Shown one piece after another: positions 10,616 through 21,365 of a DNA stretch of 64,000 nt (position 1 is its first letter; every line of letters begins with the position of its first letter). The translations under genes and the position numbers were made by a program. The notes beneath the pieces are model-generated. The model was not told the origin of the DNA, did not search any database, and saw nothing but the letters and a program-made list of their open reading frames with translations. Source of the DNA: Scleroderma bovista (Eukaryota; Basidiomycota; Agaricomycetes; Boletales; Sclerodermataceae); NCBI GenBank assembly GCA_037178675.1, contig JAYMGJ010000172.1, positions 186,001 through 250,000 on the forward strand, given 5' to 3'.

Positions 10616-12377
10616 ATGTCAACCACGAAACAAGACGGCGCCCTGTCCGATCCAACGGCGCCCGCTGCCGTGGAGGCACTAGCAACCAGCCTCAAACGGA
10701 CAGCCATTTCGCCGTAAGTCCCCCACTTAGCCGAATGCGCGAGAGCCCCTCGAGCTGTGCCTTTCCTAGCGATGCCATGGCCCAATCTACCACGAGCGTC
10801 GCACAAATCAAGCTTGCCGATCCTGCCCAGGCGCACGAGCAAGTCGTCACCCCTTGGGACGTCCAGGGATTCACGTCTACCGATGGCAAGCAGCTGGCGA
10901 TCGACTACGACAAACTGGTCGCCCAGTTCGGGACGCGACACATTGAACCGGATCTGCTCGCCCGATTCGAGAAGCTGACGGGGAAAAAACCGCATCGATT
11001 CCTGCGGCGGGGGATGTTCTTCTCGCATCGGTGAGGCGCGATATGCGCGGTGATCGACAGACGTGCTGATGCCTGGGGGGTGTCATTAGCGAATTTGACA
11101 AAATATTAGATCGGTATGAGCAGGGAAAGCCTTTCTTCTTGTATACCGGACGGGGACCTAGTAGCGATAGCATGCACATTGGCCATATGATTCCGTTCAC
11201 TTTCACAAAGTGTGTGGCTTATATTATTTTCCTGCTCCTGCTCTCATCGATGATGTAGATGGTTGCAGGACGTCTTTGACGTCCCGCTAGTTATCCAACT
11301 AACAGGTCAGTCATATTTGAGTTGTACGTGAATCTTTTAGAGATATGATATCAGATGACGAGAAGTTCCTCTTCAAACACGAGCTAAAGGTAGAACAGAC
11401 GCACGAATTTGCACGCAGAAATGCAAGGGATATCATTGCCGTTGGCTTTGACCTCAAGAAAACGTTCATTTTTAGTGACTTTGACTACGTCGGAGGTCCT
11501 TTCTTCCGGAATGTCGTCAAAATATCGCGGCAGATTTCATACAACCAGGCGAAAGCCACGTTTGGCTTTACTGATTCGTGAGGCACATCACCCCTTGCAG
11601 CGAGGTACATCACGACTGACCCTTTATCACAGGGACAACATCGGAAAGATCCACTTCTGTGCCATTCAAGCCGCTCCTTCGTTCTCGAACTCGTTCCCTC
11701 ACATCTTTGGAGACGTCTCTAATATTCCGAGCCTCATACCCTGTGCGATAGACCAAGATCCCTACTTCAGACTCACGCGTGATGTCGCTCAAAAACTCAA
11801 GTATCCCAAACCTGCACTCATCCACTCGCGTTTCTTCCCCGCGCTGCAGGGCCCGCAAACCAAGATGAGCGCATCTGACCCGAACTCAAGTATATTCATG
11901 AACGATACCCTTAACCAAATCAAGAACAAAATCAACAGGCATGGCTTTTCTGGTGGTCGTGAGACGGAGGAAGAGCATCGCAAGTATGGGGGTGACACGG
12001 AGGTAGATGTTGCATATCAGTACCTGGGCTTCTTCTTGGATGACGACGACGAACTTGCGAGAATCGGAGAGGTCAGTCAAGGTCCCGATCAGAGGACACC
12101 GCATTTACACGTTGAACAGGATTATCGGGCCGGCCGCCTGCTGACAGGACAGCTCAAGGCTAGATGCATACGGGTCTTACAGGATTTCATCAGCGATTTC
12201 CAGGAGGTATGTCATCCATTAACGTTGTTTCATCATTTTTCAAGCGCATGGCACGTTCCGCAGAGAAAAGCAAAGGTGACCGATGCCGATGTCAATGCAT
12301 TTATGGATGCCACTCGCAAGATAGAACCATCTTATGGTAAACGGGATCACTCTGACCCTCTGCACTACAATACATAA
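10616..12377 (+). CDS. WRS1: Cytosolic tryptophanyl-tRNA synthetase
   Basis: Class I aminoacyl-tRNA synthetase that charges tRNA-Trp with tryptophan in the cytosol. Start MSTTKQDG at 10616. The first intron is 10714-10769, giving [18 protein letters not shown]. Later exons carry [10 protein letters not shown], the HIGH-type signature [31 protein letters not shown] (split by introns), FSDFDYVGG, and the KMSAS loop in [14 protein letters not shown]. The C-terminal anticodon-binding part reads [13 protein letters not shown] and ends [10 protein letters not shown]. Eukaryotic-type order and length (about 450 residues) fit cytosolic rather than mitochondrial enzymes. It begins only 120 bp from the Harbinger end, so the insertion lies in or near its promoter. 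Several introns of 40-60 bp; no defect seen. Confidence 0.95.
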
Positions 12378-12550
12378 GTTCATCACTTGGTACCGAAATA
12401 AAAAAAAGAGTTCCATCGATGTCTGTATGCAAAGTGTGTGATGAAGTGCGTGTGATGCGTGGGCGGTGGCAATGTACAAATAAAATACAATATCTCGTCC
12501 TTGCACCGTGATCTACACGGCGGCGAGGTGACTTGGTCCATGATTTTTTT

Positions 12551-13681
12551 CTAAATACGGGCAGACCGCACGCGGACATGCCAGGCCTTCTTGAGCCACC
12601 CATTGGTGGCTTTTAGGGCATGCATCATAGGAAGCTTATTCATTTCCGCCTTGACATGCGACATGTCACTGCTGTCCTCGTCCTTGTTCCAGTGGAATGG
12701 CAGTGTGTAGATTTTGTCGTATTGCCAAGCGTCGATAGCTTTCAGTGCTGCATTGCCCCAGTCGAAGCGTTCGTGTTCTCGGAGATCTGCGGGGCCGTTG
12801 ACAAAGATAACGAGGCGTTCATTCTGAGGCTGTATGAAACCTTGTCGTATGCCGTTCCTGATGAGCTCTCGGAGAGGGTTGTAATATGACAACACATTGA
12901 GGAGTACAACCGCTATTCCAAAGACAGAAGTTAACAAATGAGGTAACACCGCGGATAAGAAAAGATCTTACGTTTATTGTGAATGTTGAGTTGGTTCCAC
13001 GTGATAACTTCCATGATCTGATTGGGTGAGTGGGTCAGAATCACAGCAGTTCCGATCGAAAATGAATGCTGCAGTACCTCTTCAAAACTTCCGAAGCCGC
13101 CAGGCAGACCCACGAAGGCTCCCACACGCTTTGCCATTTCAACTTTGCGCTCATGCATCGAGTTGACGACAATCTTTGCGATGGCCATTGAGTGGGTTCA
13201 ACCGAAGGCATCAAAAGGCAACTTACGGTCTCGATCTAGATAAATGACAAAGAAGTCGAGTCAGGTTCCAGGGATAGAGGTGCACGGCATCGGAACATAC
13301 CTCTGCTCGTTGTTTTTCATCTAAAACGTCAGAGACAGTGCTGGCCGTTGCATGGCCGTTTCCCTTATCTTTTTCACCGCCTGCAGCAAAGATGGCATAT
13401 GGAATGATGCCCGTGACTTTGCCATGGGACTTGGCGGCGGCACCAGAAACGATACCCATGAGACCACTGTTGCCTCCTCCGTAGACGAGTGGGCGGTTTT
13501 CGGTTGCAAGGGCATTTCCAAGAGCTGCGTGATGAAAAGGGGAGATAAAAAAAATCAAGGTGTATGCACCACAAAGATGCGATCTGGACTCACACAACGC
13601 AGCCGTCTGGAAAGCTTTCTGCTTCCCAAGAGAGGCGGCACAGTACACAGCAACTCCACGAGAGGGCGAGGGTGCTACCAT
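12551..13681 (-). CDS. LOG-family phosphoribohydrolase (lysine decarboxylase-like), copy 1
   Basis: Member of the LOG family; characterised plant members release cytokinin bases from riboside 5'-monophosphates, and fungal substrates are less clear. The start chosen ([17 protein letters not shown]) is conserved in the two paralogues in this window; a longer N-terminus from 13855 is open but not shared. Visible motifs are [10 protein letters not shown] (nucleotide-binding loop), SMHERK with the catalytic Arg, and PGGFGSFEE (family PGGxGTxxE, here Ser for Thr). Splicing is unusual: a 9-nt exon at 13227-13235 (Ile-Glu-Thr) joins the second and fourth coding parts. The short exon after PGGFGSFEE gives [21 protein letters not shown]. 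The C-terminal part ([24 protein letters not shown]) is a typical LOG end plus an extension. Convergent with WRS1. Confidence 0.87.
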
Positions 13682-14286
13682 GGTGGGCTGTTGTTGAGTT
13701 CGATTGGGCAATTTAGCAGTCGTGGATTGGGAAGAAATCTGAGACATGGGAATGACACTGGTAGTGGCATTTAGCCGCAGCTGGCCCGTAAAGTTGGGAA
13801 GGCCTTTGGCGATGCCCGCTGGGAGCGGGAGTGGGCAACGAGGCAACGGCTGCAAGACTTTGAGTCAGCTTTGCCGAGAGGGATGCGAGTGTAGTCACCA
13901 TTGGCAAATGCCAGGCTTGGGATGCCAATCTGGACCAGCCTTTGAGGAGGGACATGGTATTTGGTTGCGAAGACCCGCGTCCCCTAATGAACGCACCAGG
14001 TTTTGTCGCCCGGGTGTTTAGGGGTGCTCCTTTTCATGGTGAATCTGGGTATATGTACGGTCAACGGCGTACACGCTGGGCGGTGAACGCATGCACAAGA
14101 CACGACGATCGCACCGAAATCTCGCAGTGGATGGCTGCATGGCGACCTCGTTGCAGAGGCACTGTCGTCGCTAGTACGTACTAGACAAGCATGGGTTCTA
14201 CCAAATGCTCCTGCTTCTACAGAGCGCCCAGGGTCGTCATTGAATGCATATGTATCCACCTTCTCCCGCACCTGCAGTCCACCGGT
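13682..14286. other. Spacer between LOG copy 1 and the PLC-like gene
   Basis: The first ~300 bp resemble the 5' side of LOG copies 2 and 3 (GGGAATGACACTGG.. against GGGAACAGCACTGG..), so they are likely promoter and leader. No other gene is supported. Confidence 0.5.
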
Positions 14287-15754
14287 TCACGACCAGCCCT
14301 CTTCTCCCACCTTTCTACCCCTGAAATTGCATTCGATAAACAGGGGAACAAGTCCCTCAGGAATCTCGAAGAAATCCATGAACGCCCAACCTCTTATGCG
14401 CGGTCCCACGTCCTCATCTCGCCTCTCCTGCGACGGTCCGGCGAGCCGCTCCAACAGCCACTCCCCAACACGCGAATTCACACCCTCAAACCCCAACTTG
14501 TACTCAGGCCACCCCAGACCCCGAGCTATCACGGGAGGCAACGCCAGGGGCAGGGACGATGCAGAAAGAAAGGTGATAGAAAGGACCGGGCTCGGGCAGT
14601 TGTCCAATGGAACCAGAATGTCGGTCGAAACGGCAGCCTTTTCAGGTATCCACAAAAAGGATGGTATTGCATACCTGCCGTCTCGAAATTGAAAAAAAAG
14701 CACAAGTCATCATGTGTTTTTCACTTACCAGTCTTGAGTCTGGACAAGAGTACTGCCACAATTCCATGAGAAATAAAGTCGTGGGCTGTCGGGCCACAGT
14801 GGTGGGTGAATCCCAATCGCACCATCCTTCCACCCATGTCCGTTTCCACCAAAGCGGCTAAACATCACCGCTTTCCCTCGCACTTCACCCAAGTTTGGTA
14901 TACGATTCTCCAGGTACCACATACCGAGACCGCCAGGAGACGTCATGACCTCCTCACGCACCAATCGAGAAAAACGGCGTGGATCTTGATCTTCCTGCTT
15001 GATGGAAACGACAACAGTCTCGCTGCAGGTTGATGGGGAAGTGAGGAATGTGTGTAATTGCCGTAGAATGTCCGTAAACGAAGCACGTTGTGAAATGATT
15101 CCGTGGTATGCAATAAGGCCAGACCCAACGATTGCAAGCCGAATATCAATAACACGTATCCCTGACTTTAACTGTATATCCAATGTATGGTTCTGTGATT
15201 GGCATTGTGTAATGGGCCAGCCATAAAAAGCCATCGTATCGTGGGTTCCTGTGTACACACTTGAAAGGTAAAAAGGTTGAATCATTTACCATTAGTAGAC
15301 CCACCTGGAAGCATTAGAGACGACAATGGCACAGAGTCCGGAATACTCTTGAGAAAATGCGAGGGGTCTCGACGGGTTATTGCGATCAGATAGGAGCGTT
15401 GGCGGGTGGACTGGTCGGCAATACAATTGTCAATTTGGAGCAGAGCACATTGCAATGACGACCACCAACCCTAATGAAATATACTACCCACGGCGAGGAT
15501 TCGAATCCAGGAAGAGGTTGCCATAGCGCCCGTGAGGCTTGAGGGAGCCTCACCGTCACGGCGTTTGCGACGGCCTTCTCCTGGTACGAACCCTGGAATG
15601 GAAACGGGGAAATCTGCAAGCGCGGGCTCTTCGGAAGATCAACATTGTTGGAAGAGAAGGGGAGCAGACACGTGCAATGTTGGCGCTGGTCATTGTCTAA
15701 GAAGTTACGAAAGTGCAGGTTGGCGCCGGTTTGGTTGCACACGACGAGGCGCAT
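14287..15754 (-). CDS. PI-PLC X-domain phosphodiesterase-like protein
   Basis: PLC-like phosphodiesterase resembling bacterial-type phosphatidylinositol-specific phospholipase C. Exons give MRLVVCNQTGANLHFRN at the start, then after an intron AITRRDPSHFLKSIPDSVPLSS. An intron splits LMLPG and THDTMAFYGWP, and a later exon reads QLKSGIRVIDIRLAI. Catalytic-type residues visible are the first His in GTHDTM, Arg in DIRL and the second His in AYHGI. The 3' exon joins as TQDWYAIPSFLWIPE and ends RKVGEEGWS. A separate Y domain, EF hand and C2 domain are absent, so it is not a calcium-regulated eukaryotic PLC. Whether it is secreted is unclear, since no obvious signal peptide is seen. It is divergent from RAD1 with 208 bp between starts. 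Confidence 0.85.
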
Positions 15755-15962
15755 GGTGGTGCCCAGGATACTCCAGCTTACCTGCTAAACACTACTGGCG
15801 TGCGATCTACATGCAAAAAGGATGTGGCCAAGCTGCGGTGGTCTAAAGATTACGGACTAGTGACTGTGACACGTTAGAGACTCGGTCACGTGACATAACG
15901 CGTGACTCTTGTGATTATTTCGAGGTCTGCCGCAAACCACAACTCGGCGCACAAGTTTTGCT

Positions 15963-17570
15963 ATGTCTCAATCTCAGCGCAGTGCCTCTGAGGCTGAGGA
16001 GTCTAAACCAGTACAGTCGCGTATTACACAAGAAGGTGCAGTGGCTTAGTGCATGTGCCATTGATCTAGGTTTTGAAAGCATCCGTCAATGACGTGAGAT
16101 ACATCGTCGCGCTACTTCGAGGCATCAACTTTTCCGACGTGAGTCTACCTCACTCCGATTACTCAGGTGCCTTCGAGCTCCAAATTACCCTCGTTGTTCC
16201 AGCGTGCATCAGTCACGCTTTCGGCAGATGCAGGTGTTGTCGTCACCGGCGATGATGCGCGCACTCTGTTAGGTATGCCTATTGCGCACCTCAATTCGAT
16301 TGACTCCATCATCCGTACAGCCACATCTTATATTTATTCGGACCACTTCGATGAGTGGAACTATGCGGTTGACAATCCCCAACCTGTCTCGTCTCAGTCA
16401 TCTGGCCCGGATGCCGACCCTTCATCCATCTCCTTCGACATTCCACTGAACACCCTCATAGAGTGCTTGAACATTTATGGGACTCCAAGTATGTCCGTGG
16501 CAGGGAGTGGATCGTCCCATAGAAAGTGGCGCCGTGAAGGTGACCGATCAGACGACGAGCGCTACGAAGAACGCCGAGATGGAAGACAACAAGCGAGGGG
16601 TTCAAATGATGCTCCTGCGAACAGCCGCATTGACCAGTATTTCGGCGGTGGAAGCGATAAGAGAACACGCATGCGGCTGTCGTATGGCGGCATTGGACAT
16701 CCGCTGACATTATGGCTGTGAGCATTGCATTTATCCGACCAATAGCAGGTTAGGTAATGGTGTCTTGTGCCATCCAGTGCAGAGGATTCGTCAGGCCCAA
16801 CCACGACTTGCGAGATTATGACATTTGAGCCAGAGCCTGTTGCAGAGCTTCCATTTGACGGCGATCGGACGTTAGTATTTTCCTACGGTCTTATCCGCGC
16901 GATTTGCGGAAACTCATCCCTTGCTGTAGGGTGCTGAGAATAATATTTAAGGTCAGGGCTCATTACTGGCGTCTAATCCTCCGGCACGTGTAGTCCTGAG
17001 CGATGCCACCAGTCATCTTCATGGTTGCGGGACGCGCTTTCAGAACTTGATCCGTCATGCGAGAAGATTACTTTCATCGGTAACCCTGTTGCGGAAGCAA
17101 CGAGGGGACAGAGAGGGACGCCAGCAAAACCCCTGTTCCGCATTCTGGCATCAGGTGCCTTTGGAAGTACAGAGGTGTGTGCCCTAAGCGAGGATATCCA
17201 CTGGAAGCTAAGAAAACAGATGGACTATCCCAACGATCGTGAAGTATTGGAAACTTTTGAATGCAGTCGCCCTGTTGGAGCAAGGTACGGTCGTGCCTGT
17301 TTCTCACGACAGCCTCATCACATATGGTTCAGCTACCGATTTACCCACATGGCTCACACTCTACGGGCGTTACAAAACTCTAAGAAGACCTCCCTTCGCA
17401 TGGACGACGAAGGGTTACTCAGTTTGCAATTCTTAGTGCCTGTGCCAAAACCACGTGGGGGTCAGTCAGATTCCTTTATTGAGTTCCGAGTAAGTCCTGT
17501 TGCACCATGGCCACTTAGCAGTACTCATCGATCACAGTGTTTGGCATTAGATGAGGAAGTAATTTCCTAA
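15963..17570 (+). CDS. RAD1: DNA damage checkpoint clamp subunit Rad1 (9-1-1 complex)
   Basis: Subunit of the PCNA-like Rad9-Rad1-Hus1 clamp loaded at damaged DNA in the nucleus to activate ATR-type checkpoint signalling. About ten short exons join cleanly: MSQSQRSASEAEE, ASVNDVRYIVALLRGINFSD, RASVTLSADAGVVVTGDDARTLL, ATSYIYSDHFDEWNY, FDIPLNTLIECLNIYG, then RTRMRLSYGGIGHPLTLW, AEDSSGPTTTCEIMTFEPEP, SSWLRDALSELDP, FRILASGAFGSTE, MDYPNDREVLETFEC, RFTHMAHTLRALQNSKKTSLRMDDEGLLSLQFLVP, ending CLALDEEVIS. The hydrophilic insert between the two clamp-like halves is long and charged and ends NSRIDQYFGGG. The 3' exons are duplicated downstream as a dead copy. Conserved core features leave little doubt. 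Confidence 0.93.
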
Positions 17571-17790
17571 CAAAAGAGATGGGGACAGACGGAATGTTTA
17601 CAGTACTGTGTCTCTGATCATAGGAGCCAGATGGGAGCGGCATTGGATAATGGAACTCAACAAGGAAAGAGTTGTACTGTAACTCATTGGTTGCTGAGCG
17701 CCATCCGTATTCCCCCATCTATTTAAAGGTATCTTGTGGACAAATACTGCACTCGCATGGCTGATCCGAGTTACAATCGAAATGTCACGG

Positions 17791-18119
17791 TCAGTAGAAG
17801 TTGCGGCCAACTCTCTTCCTGCTGACTCTCCGACTACTTGTTCTCCGACTACGGGAGGAGCACCTGCAACAAAGGATGTCCGTTATAACGTCAATGATTG
17901 TTACAATTACCTATGAGAAAAGTGTTAGTTTACAGATCTGAGATGTTATTACTGGTTTCGACCTACTGTCGTGATGGCTCTCACTATGGACATGATTACG
18001 TTTGCTATTGCTGAGATGATGGAATTGAGGCCATTTCCGATGGCTGAAAATATGCTGCCCTGGATGAATTGATATTTCAAGAGCTGCAACTTCGTGGACA
18101 GGGGTCAAACACCAACCAT
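17791..18119 (-). CDS. Small hydrophobic protein with Cys and Arg-rich tail, copy 1
   Basis: Too fragmented for ORF calling; found by splicing. Exon 17967-18059 codes GSIFSAIGNGLNSIISAIAN and on to VRAITT. The intron is 17911-17966. Exon 17791-17910 codes VIVTIIDVITDILCCRCSSR, then an Arg/Ser-rich tail ending VGRNFY and a stop. The likely ATG is at 18117-18119 with an intron 18060-18116, giving Met-Gly-Ser; this first splice donor is weak, so the start is uncertain. The product is about 71 residues: an Ile/Ala/Gly-rich stretch long enough for one or two membrane passes, a CCRC cluster and a basic end. I recall short proteins of this GxINxIISAIA type in other mushrooms, function unknown. It is convergent with RAD1 (220 bp apart). 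Confidence 0.75.
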
Positions 18120-18383
18120 CGTGATGGTATACCTGTTCTCGTTATTTTTACTGGTAGGGGTATGTTTTGGAAGGTAGTAGGGACTCCGAGTGGGGTATGA
18201 AGGGCTTTTATAAACACCAGACCAGGTTGCTGACATTCAAGTATGTCTGGAATGAAATGGAAATTGGCTGACTGGCTCCTCTAACTTTGCATGACGTAGC
18301 TTATGTACAAATACAAACCAAGCATCAACAAACATGTCCTAAGCTAGGGTCCGGTAGACTTAGGCTCTGGGCAGCTCCCAAAG

Positions 18384-18711
18384 TGTGTGTCCTAGCGAGG
18401 TTATCAAGAAAGTAGAAGGACTGTCCCAACGATCTTGAAGTATGATGCAGTCACCCTGTGGAGCAAGGTACTGCTTCTCGCGACAGCACATCACATATGG
18501 TTTAGCTACCGTTCACCAACATGCCCCACACTATGGGCGTTACAGAATTCTAAGATGACCTCCCTTCGCACGGACGACGAAGCCTGTGCCAGAGCCACGC
18601 GGAGGTCAGTCAGATTCTTTCGTCGAGTTCCGAGTAAGTCCTGTTACTTCATGGTCACATAGCGGTTCATCGATCACAGTGTTTGGCATTAGATGAGGAA
18701 GTGGTTTCCTA
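18384..18711 (+). pseudogene. Dead tandem copy of RAD1 3' exons
   Basis: Corresponds to RAD1 17186-17570 but with deletions and frame breaks. The exon coding MDYPNDREVLETFEC has lost bases, the LRALQNSKKTSL exon remains recognisable (TMPHTMGVTEF-type changes), and the middle of the LLSLQFLVP exon is missing. The terminal exon survives almost unchanged (CLALDEEVVS then TAG). No promoter or 5' exons are present. Confidence 0.9.
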
Positions 18712-18962
18712 GCAAAAGAGGTGGGGACACATGGAATGTTTGCAGTACTGTGTCTCCTGATCATGGGAGCGGCATCCTGAATAATGGAACTCGACAAGGA
18801 AATAGATTGTAAGTAACTCATCCGTTGCTAGCGCCATCCGTGTGGGGTCTGCTTGGTAAAGCTCATCGATATTCCACCATATATTCAAGATATAAAGGTA
18901 ACTTAGTATGGACAAATACCGCACTCGCATGGCTGATCCGATTTACAATCGAAATTTCACGG

Positions 18963-19276
18963 TCAGTAGGCGCCGCGGCGGCGAGTCCTCCTCCTGCCTG
19001 TTTTCCGATTAGAACCGCAGCACCTGCAGCAAATGATGTCCATTATAACGTCAATGATCGTTACAATTACCTACGAGAAAAGTGTCAGTTTACGGATGAG
19101 ATGTTATCGGTGGTTTCGACCTACTGTTGTGATGGCTCCCACTATGGCCATGAATACGCGTGCTATTGCTGAGATGATGGAATTGATTCCATTTCCGATG
19201 GCTGAAAATATGCTGCCCTAGATGAATTGATATTTCAAGAACTGCAGTTTCGTGGACAGGGTCAAATACCAACCAT
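18963..19276 (-). CDS. Small hydrophobic protein with Cys and Arg-rich tail, copy 2
   Basis: Tandem paralogue of the gene at 17791-18119. Exon 19125-19217 codes GSIFSAIGNGINSIISAIAR and on to VGAITT. The intron is 19071-19124. Exon 18963-19070 codes VIVTIIDVIMDIICCRCCGS, then a Lys/Arg-rich tail ending RRRGAY and a stop. The probable ATG is at 19274-19276 across a further short intron (19218-19273), same uncertainty as copy 1. The hydrophobic core is nearly invariant between copies while the tail has diverged in sequence and length but kept its charge. Exon lengths of the core (93 nt) and both splice sites are preserved, and no stop has entered either frame, in contrast to the decayed RAD1 copy next to it. 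Confidence 0.75.
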
Positions 19277-19539
19277 TGTGATATACTTGCTCTCGTCACT
19301 TTCACCGGTAGGGGTATGTTTGGGAAGGTAGGGATTCGTCGGGTACGAGAGGCCTTTATAAACACAGACCAGCCGACATCCAAGTATGTGCTGCTCCTCA
19401 TCTATGTATGACGTAGCTTATGTACAAATACAGACTAAACAAACGACCGACCGCCACTCCTCCACTACGTATTGGCCCTCACAGGCAAAGCCACGATGTA
19501 CGGTACGTACCACCCGTCCATATGATCAGGATGACGATG

Positions 19540-19690
19540 ATGGCCACCGGCACCAGTACCAGCACCACTCGCACCCGCGCCACCCGCTCCAGCACCATCC
19601 GCACCATCACGACTAGCACCACTATGACGACCATGACCAGCACCACCACAACCAAGCCCACCACTGGCACGGCCACTATAGGTACCACAC
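19540..19690. repeat. Low-complexity CACCA/CACGA-rich tract
   Basis: Strand-asymmetric (A/C-rich on plus) simple repeat built from ACCAGC, ACCAC and ATGACG-like units. It is open in several frames (Thr-rich, His-rich on plus; Gly/Ala-rich or Val-rich on minus), which is a consequence of the repeat, so I do not call a gene. Confidence 0.7.
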
Positions 19691-20276
19691 GACCACACCC
19701 GCAGCAACTTCTCAACAACCAGATGGCATGTAAGCCAATCAACGCACGACATCCCGTGTGATGACTGGTCTGCATATTCTACTGATATTGAATCCTGGAG
19801 CACCAGGCACCTGCAGGTGTATGCGGCGCTACTGTGGTGACTGACAGAAATGCTGGACAGCCAGCCAACCACTCCTCGTGTATCCAGCATGGGCGATGAC
19901 AATAACGAATACTTTCAGGGCAGCCAGCGACATGACGACCTTCATACTAGACAATGGTATGAAGGTGTCCTAGCACGGGGCGTGTGTACACTGCAATACC
20001 AAAAGTCCTTCGGACCCCACAAACAGGCAGGTTCATTTCATCCACCTCGTTTCACTTTTGTGCCATGCAACCCGTGCACTCAAAGAATTATTGCACATGT
20101 GGAATGGAGAGAAAATTGAATTTATTCATGTGTGTGTGTGCGTGATAAATGTAGGTACAGTATGTACAAAAAACAATATTTCGTTGGATAAATTTATAAC
20201 CGCTATGGGACCGCACATGAATATGTCAATAAGCCACCTATTAAGCAACTTAAGGGCGTATAGCATGGACGGCATG

Positions 20277-21365
20277 TCAATCCATTCCACCAGCGGTCAT
20301 ATCGCTGCTGTCCTCATCTTTGTTCCAATGGAATGGCTTCGTCTGGATTTCGTCATATTTCCAGGAGTCAATGGCTTCCAGGGCGGCCTTACCCCAGTCA
20401 AAGCGTTCGTGTTCTCGGAGATCAGCAGGGCCGTCGACAAAGAGGACGAGTTGTTCACATTCCGGCTGTATGAACCCTTCCCGTACTCCATTTCGGATGA
20501 GCTCGCGAAGAGGGTTGTAATATGACAGCACGTTGAGGAGCACGACGGCTATTCCCCAAAGCAGAAGTTAAAAAAAATGTCGCTAATGAGAAAGGGGTAG
20601 GACGGAAGCAAGTCTCACGTTTATTGTGAATGTTGACTTGGTTCCACGTGATAACTTCTATGATCTGGTTAGATGATTCGGTCAGAATAACCGTCCAGAA
20701 CAAATGAATGCCGTGGTACCTCGTCGAAACTCCCGAAGCCGCCAGGCAAGCCAATAAATGCTCCCACACGTTTTGCCATTTCAACTTTGCGATCATGCAT
20801 CGAGCTCACGACAATCTTGTGATAGCCATTAAGCGAAGATATTATTTTCGGAAAAGATGGAAACTCACGGTCTCAGTCTAGATAAGTGACGAAGAATTCG
20901 AGTTAGGTTCCAGGAAGGAGTTGACAAAAACGTGCTGGAACACACCTCCCCTCGCCATTTTTCATCCAAAACGTCAGAGACAGTGCTGGTTGTTGCACGC
21001 CCGTTTCCCTTATCCTGTTCACCACCTGAAACAAGAATAGCATATGGAATGATACCCGTGACTCTGCCATCAGACTTTGCGGCAGCACCAGATACGACAC
21101 CCATGAGGCCACTGTTACCTCCCCCATAAACGAGTGGGCGGTTTTCGGTTGCTAGCATGTCTCCGAGGGCTGCATAATGAAAAAAGGATAAAAAGAAATG
21201 AAGTAATGCATGTAAGTAAAAGGTGGTAAACGTGTGCATGCATCACAACGACGCGATCCATTGGCAACTGAACTCACAAAATGCAGCCACCTGGAAAGCC
21301 TTCTGCTTCCCGAGAGAGGAGGCGCAGTATACAGCTACTGCACGGGAAGGTGAAGGTGCTATCAT
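20277..21365 (-). CDS. LOG-family phosphoribohydrolase, copy 2
   Basis: Paralogue of the gene at 12551-13681 with the same exon plan. It starts [17 protein letters not shown] at 21365. The second exon carries [19 protein letters not shown]. The 9-nt exon is at 20869-20877 (Thr-Glu-Thr here). The next exon gives [28 protein letters not shown] (Asp for Glu in both MHERK and FEE), then [21 protein letters not shown]. The last exon ends [10 protein letters not shown]. No stop or frameshift inside exons, so likely functional, although the two Glu-to-Asp changes fall in the active-site motifs and could alter activity. Its ~500 bp upstream also match those of copy 3, so copies 2 and 3 came from a later duplication than copy 1. 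Confidence 0.85.

Larger units (their letters stand above)
17174..19437. repeat. Tandem duplication carrying the RAD1 3' end and a small convergent gene
   Basis: Unit 1 (about 17174-18325) and unit 2 (about 18372-19437) match throughout. Both start at the RAD1 intron beginning GTGTGTG and include the last RAD1 exons and the entire small minus-strand gene with its 5' side. Both end at a shared GACGTAGCTTATGTACAAATAC. Unit 2 has deletions and changes in the RAD1 part but keeps the small gene open. Confidence 0.9.

Noticed and set aside
15488..15512. GGATTCGAATCC resembling a tRNA T-arm
   Set aside because: No acceptor stem, A-box or anticodon arm can be folded around it; it lies inside the PLC-like gene and is only a palindrome.
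19420..19761. Thr-rich ORF (plus) and Gly/Val-rich ORFs (minus) across 19.5-19.8 kb
   Set aside because: Open frames in several phases result from the simple repeat; none has flanking exons or a conserved part.
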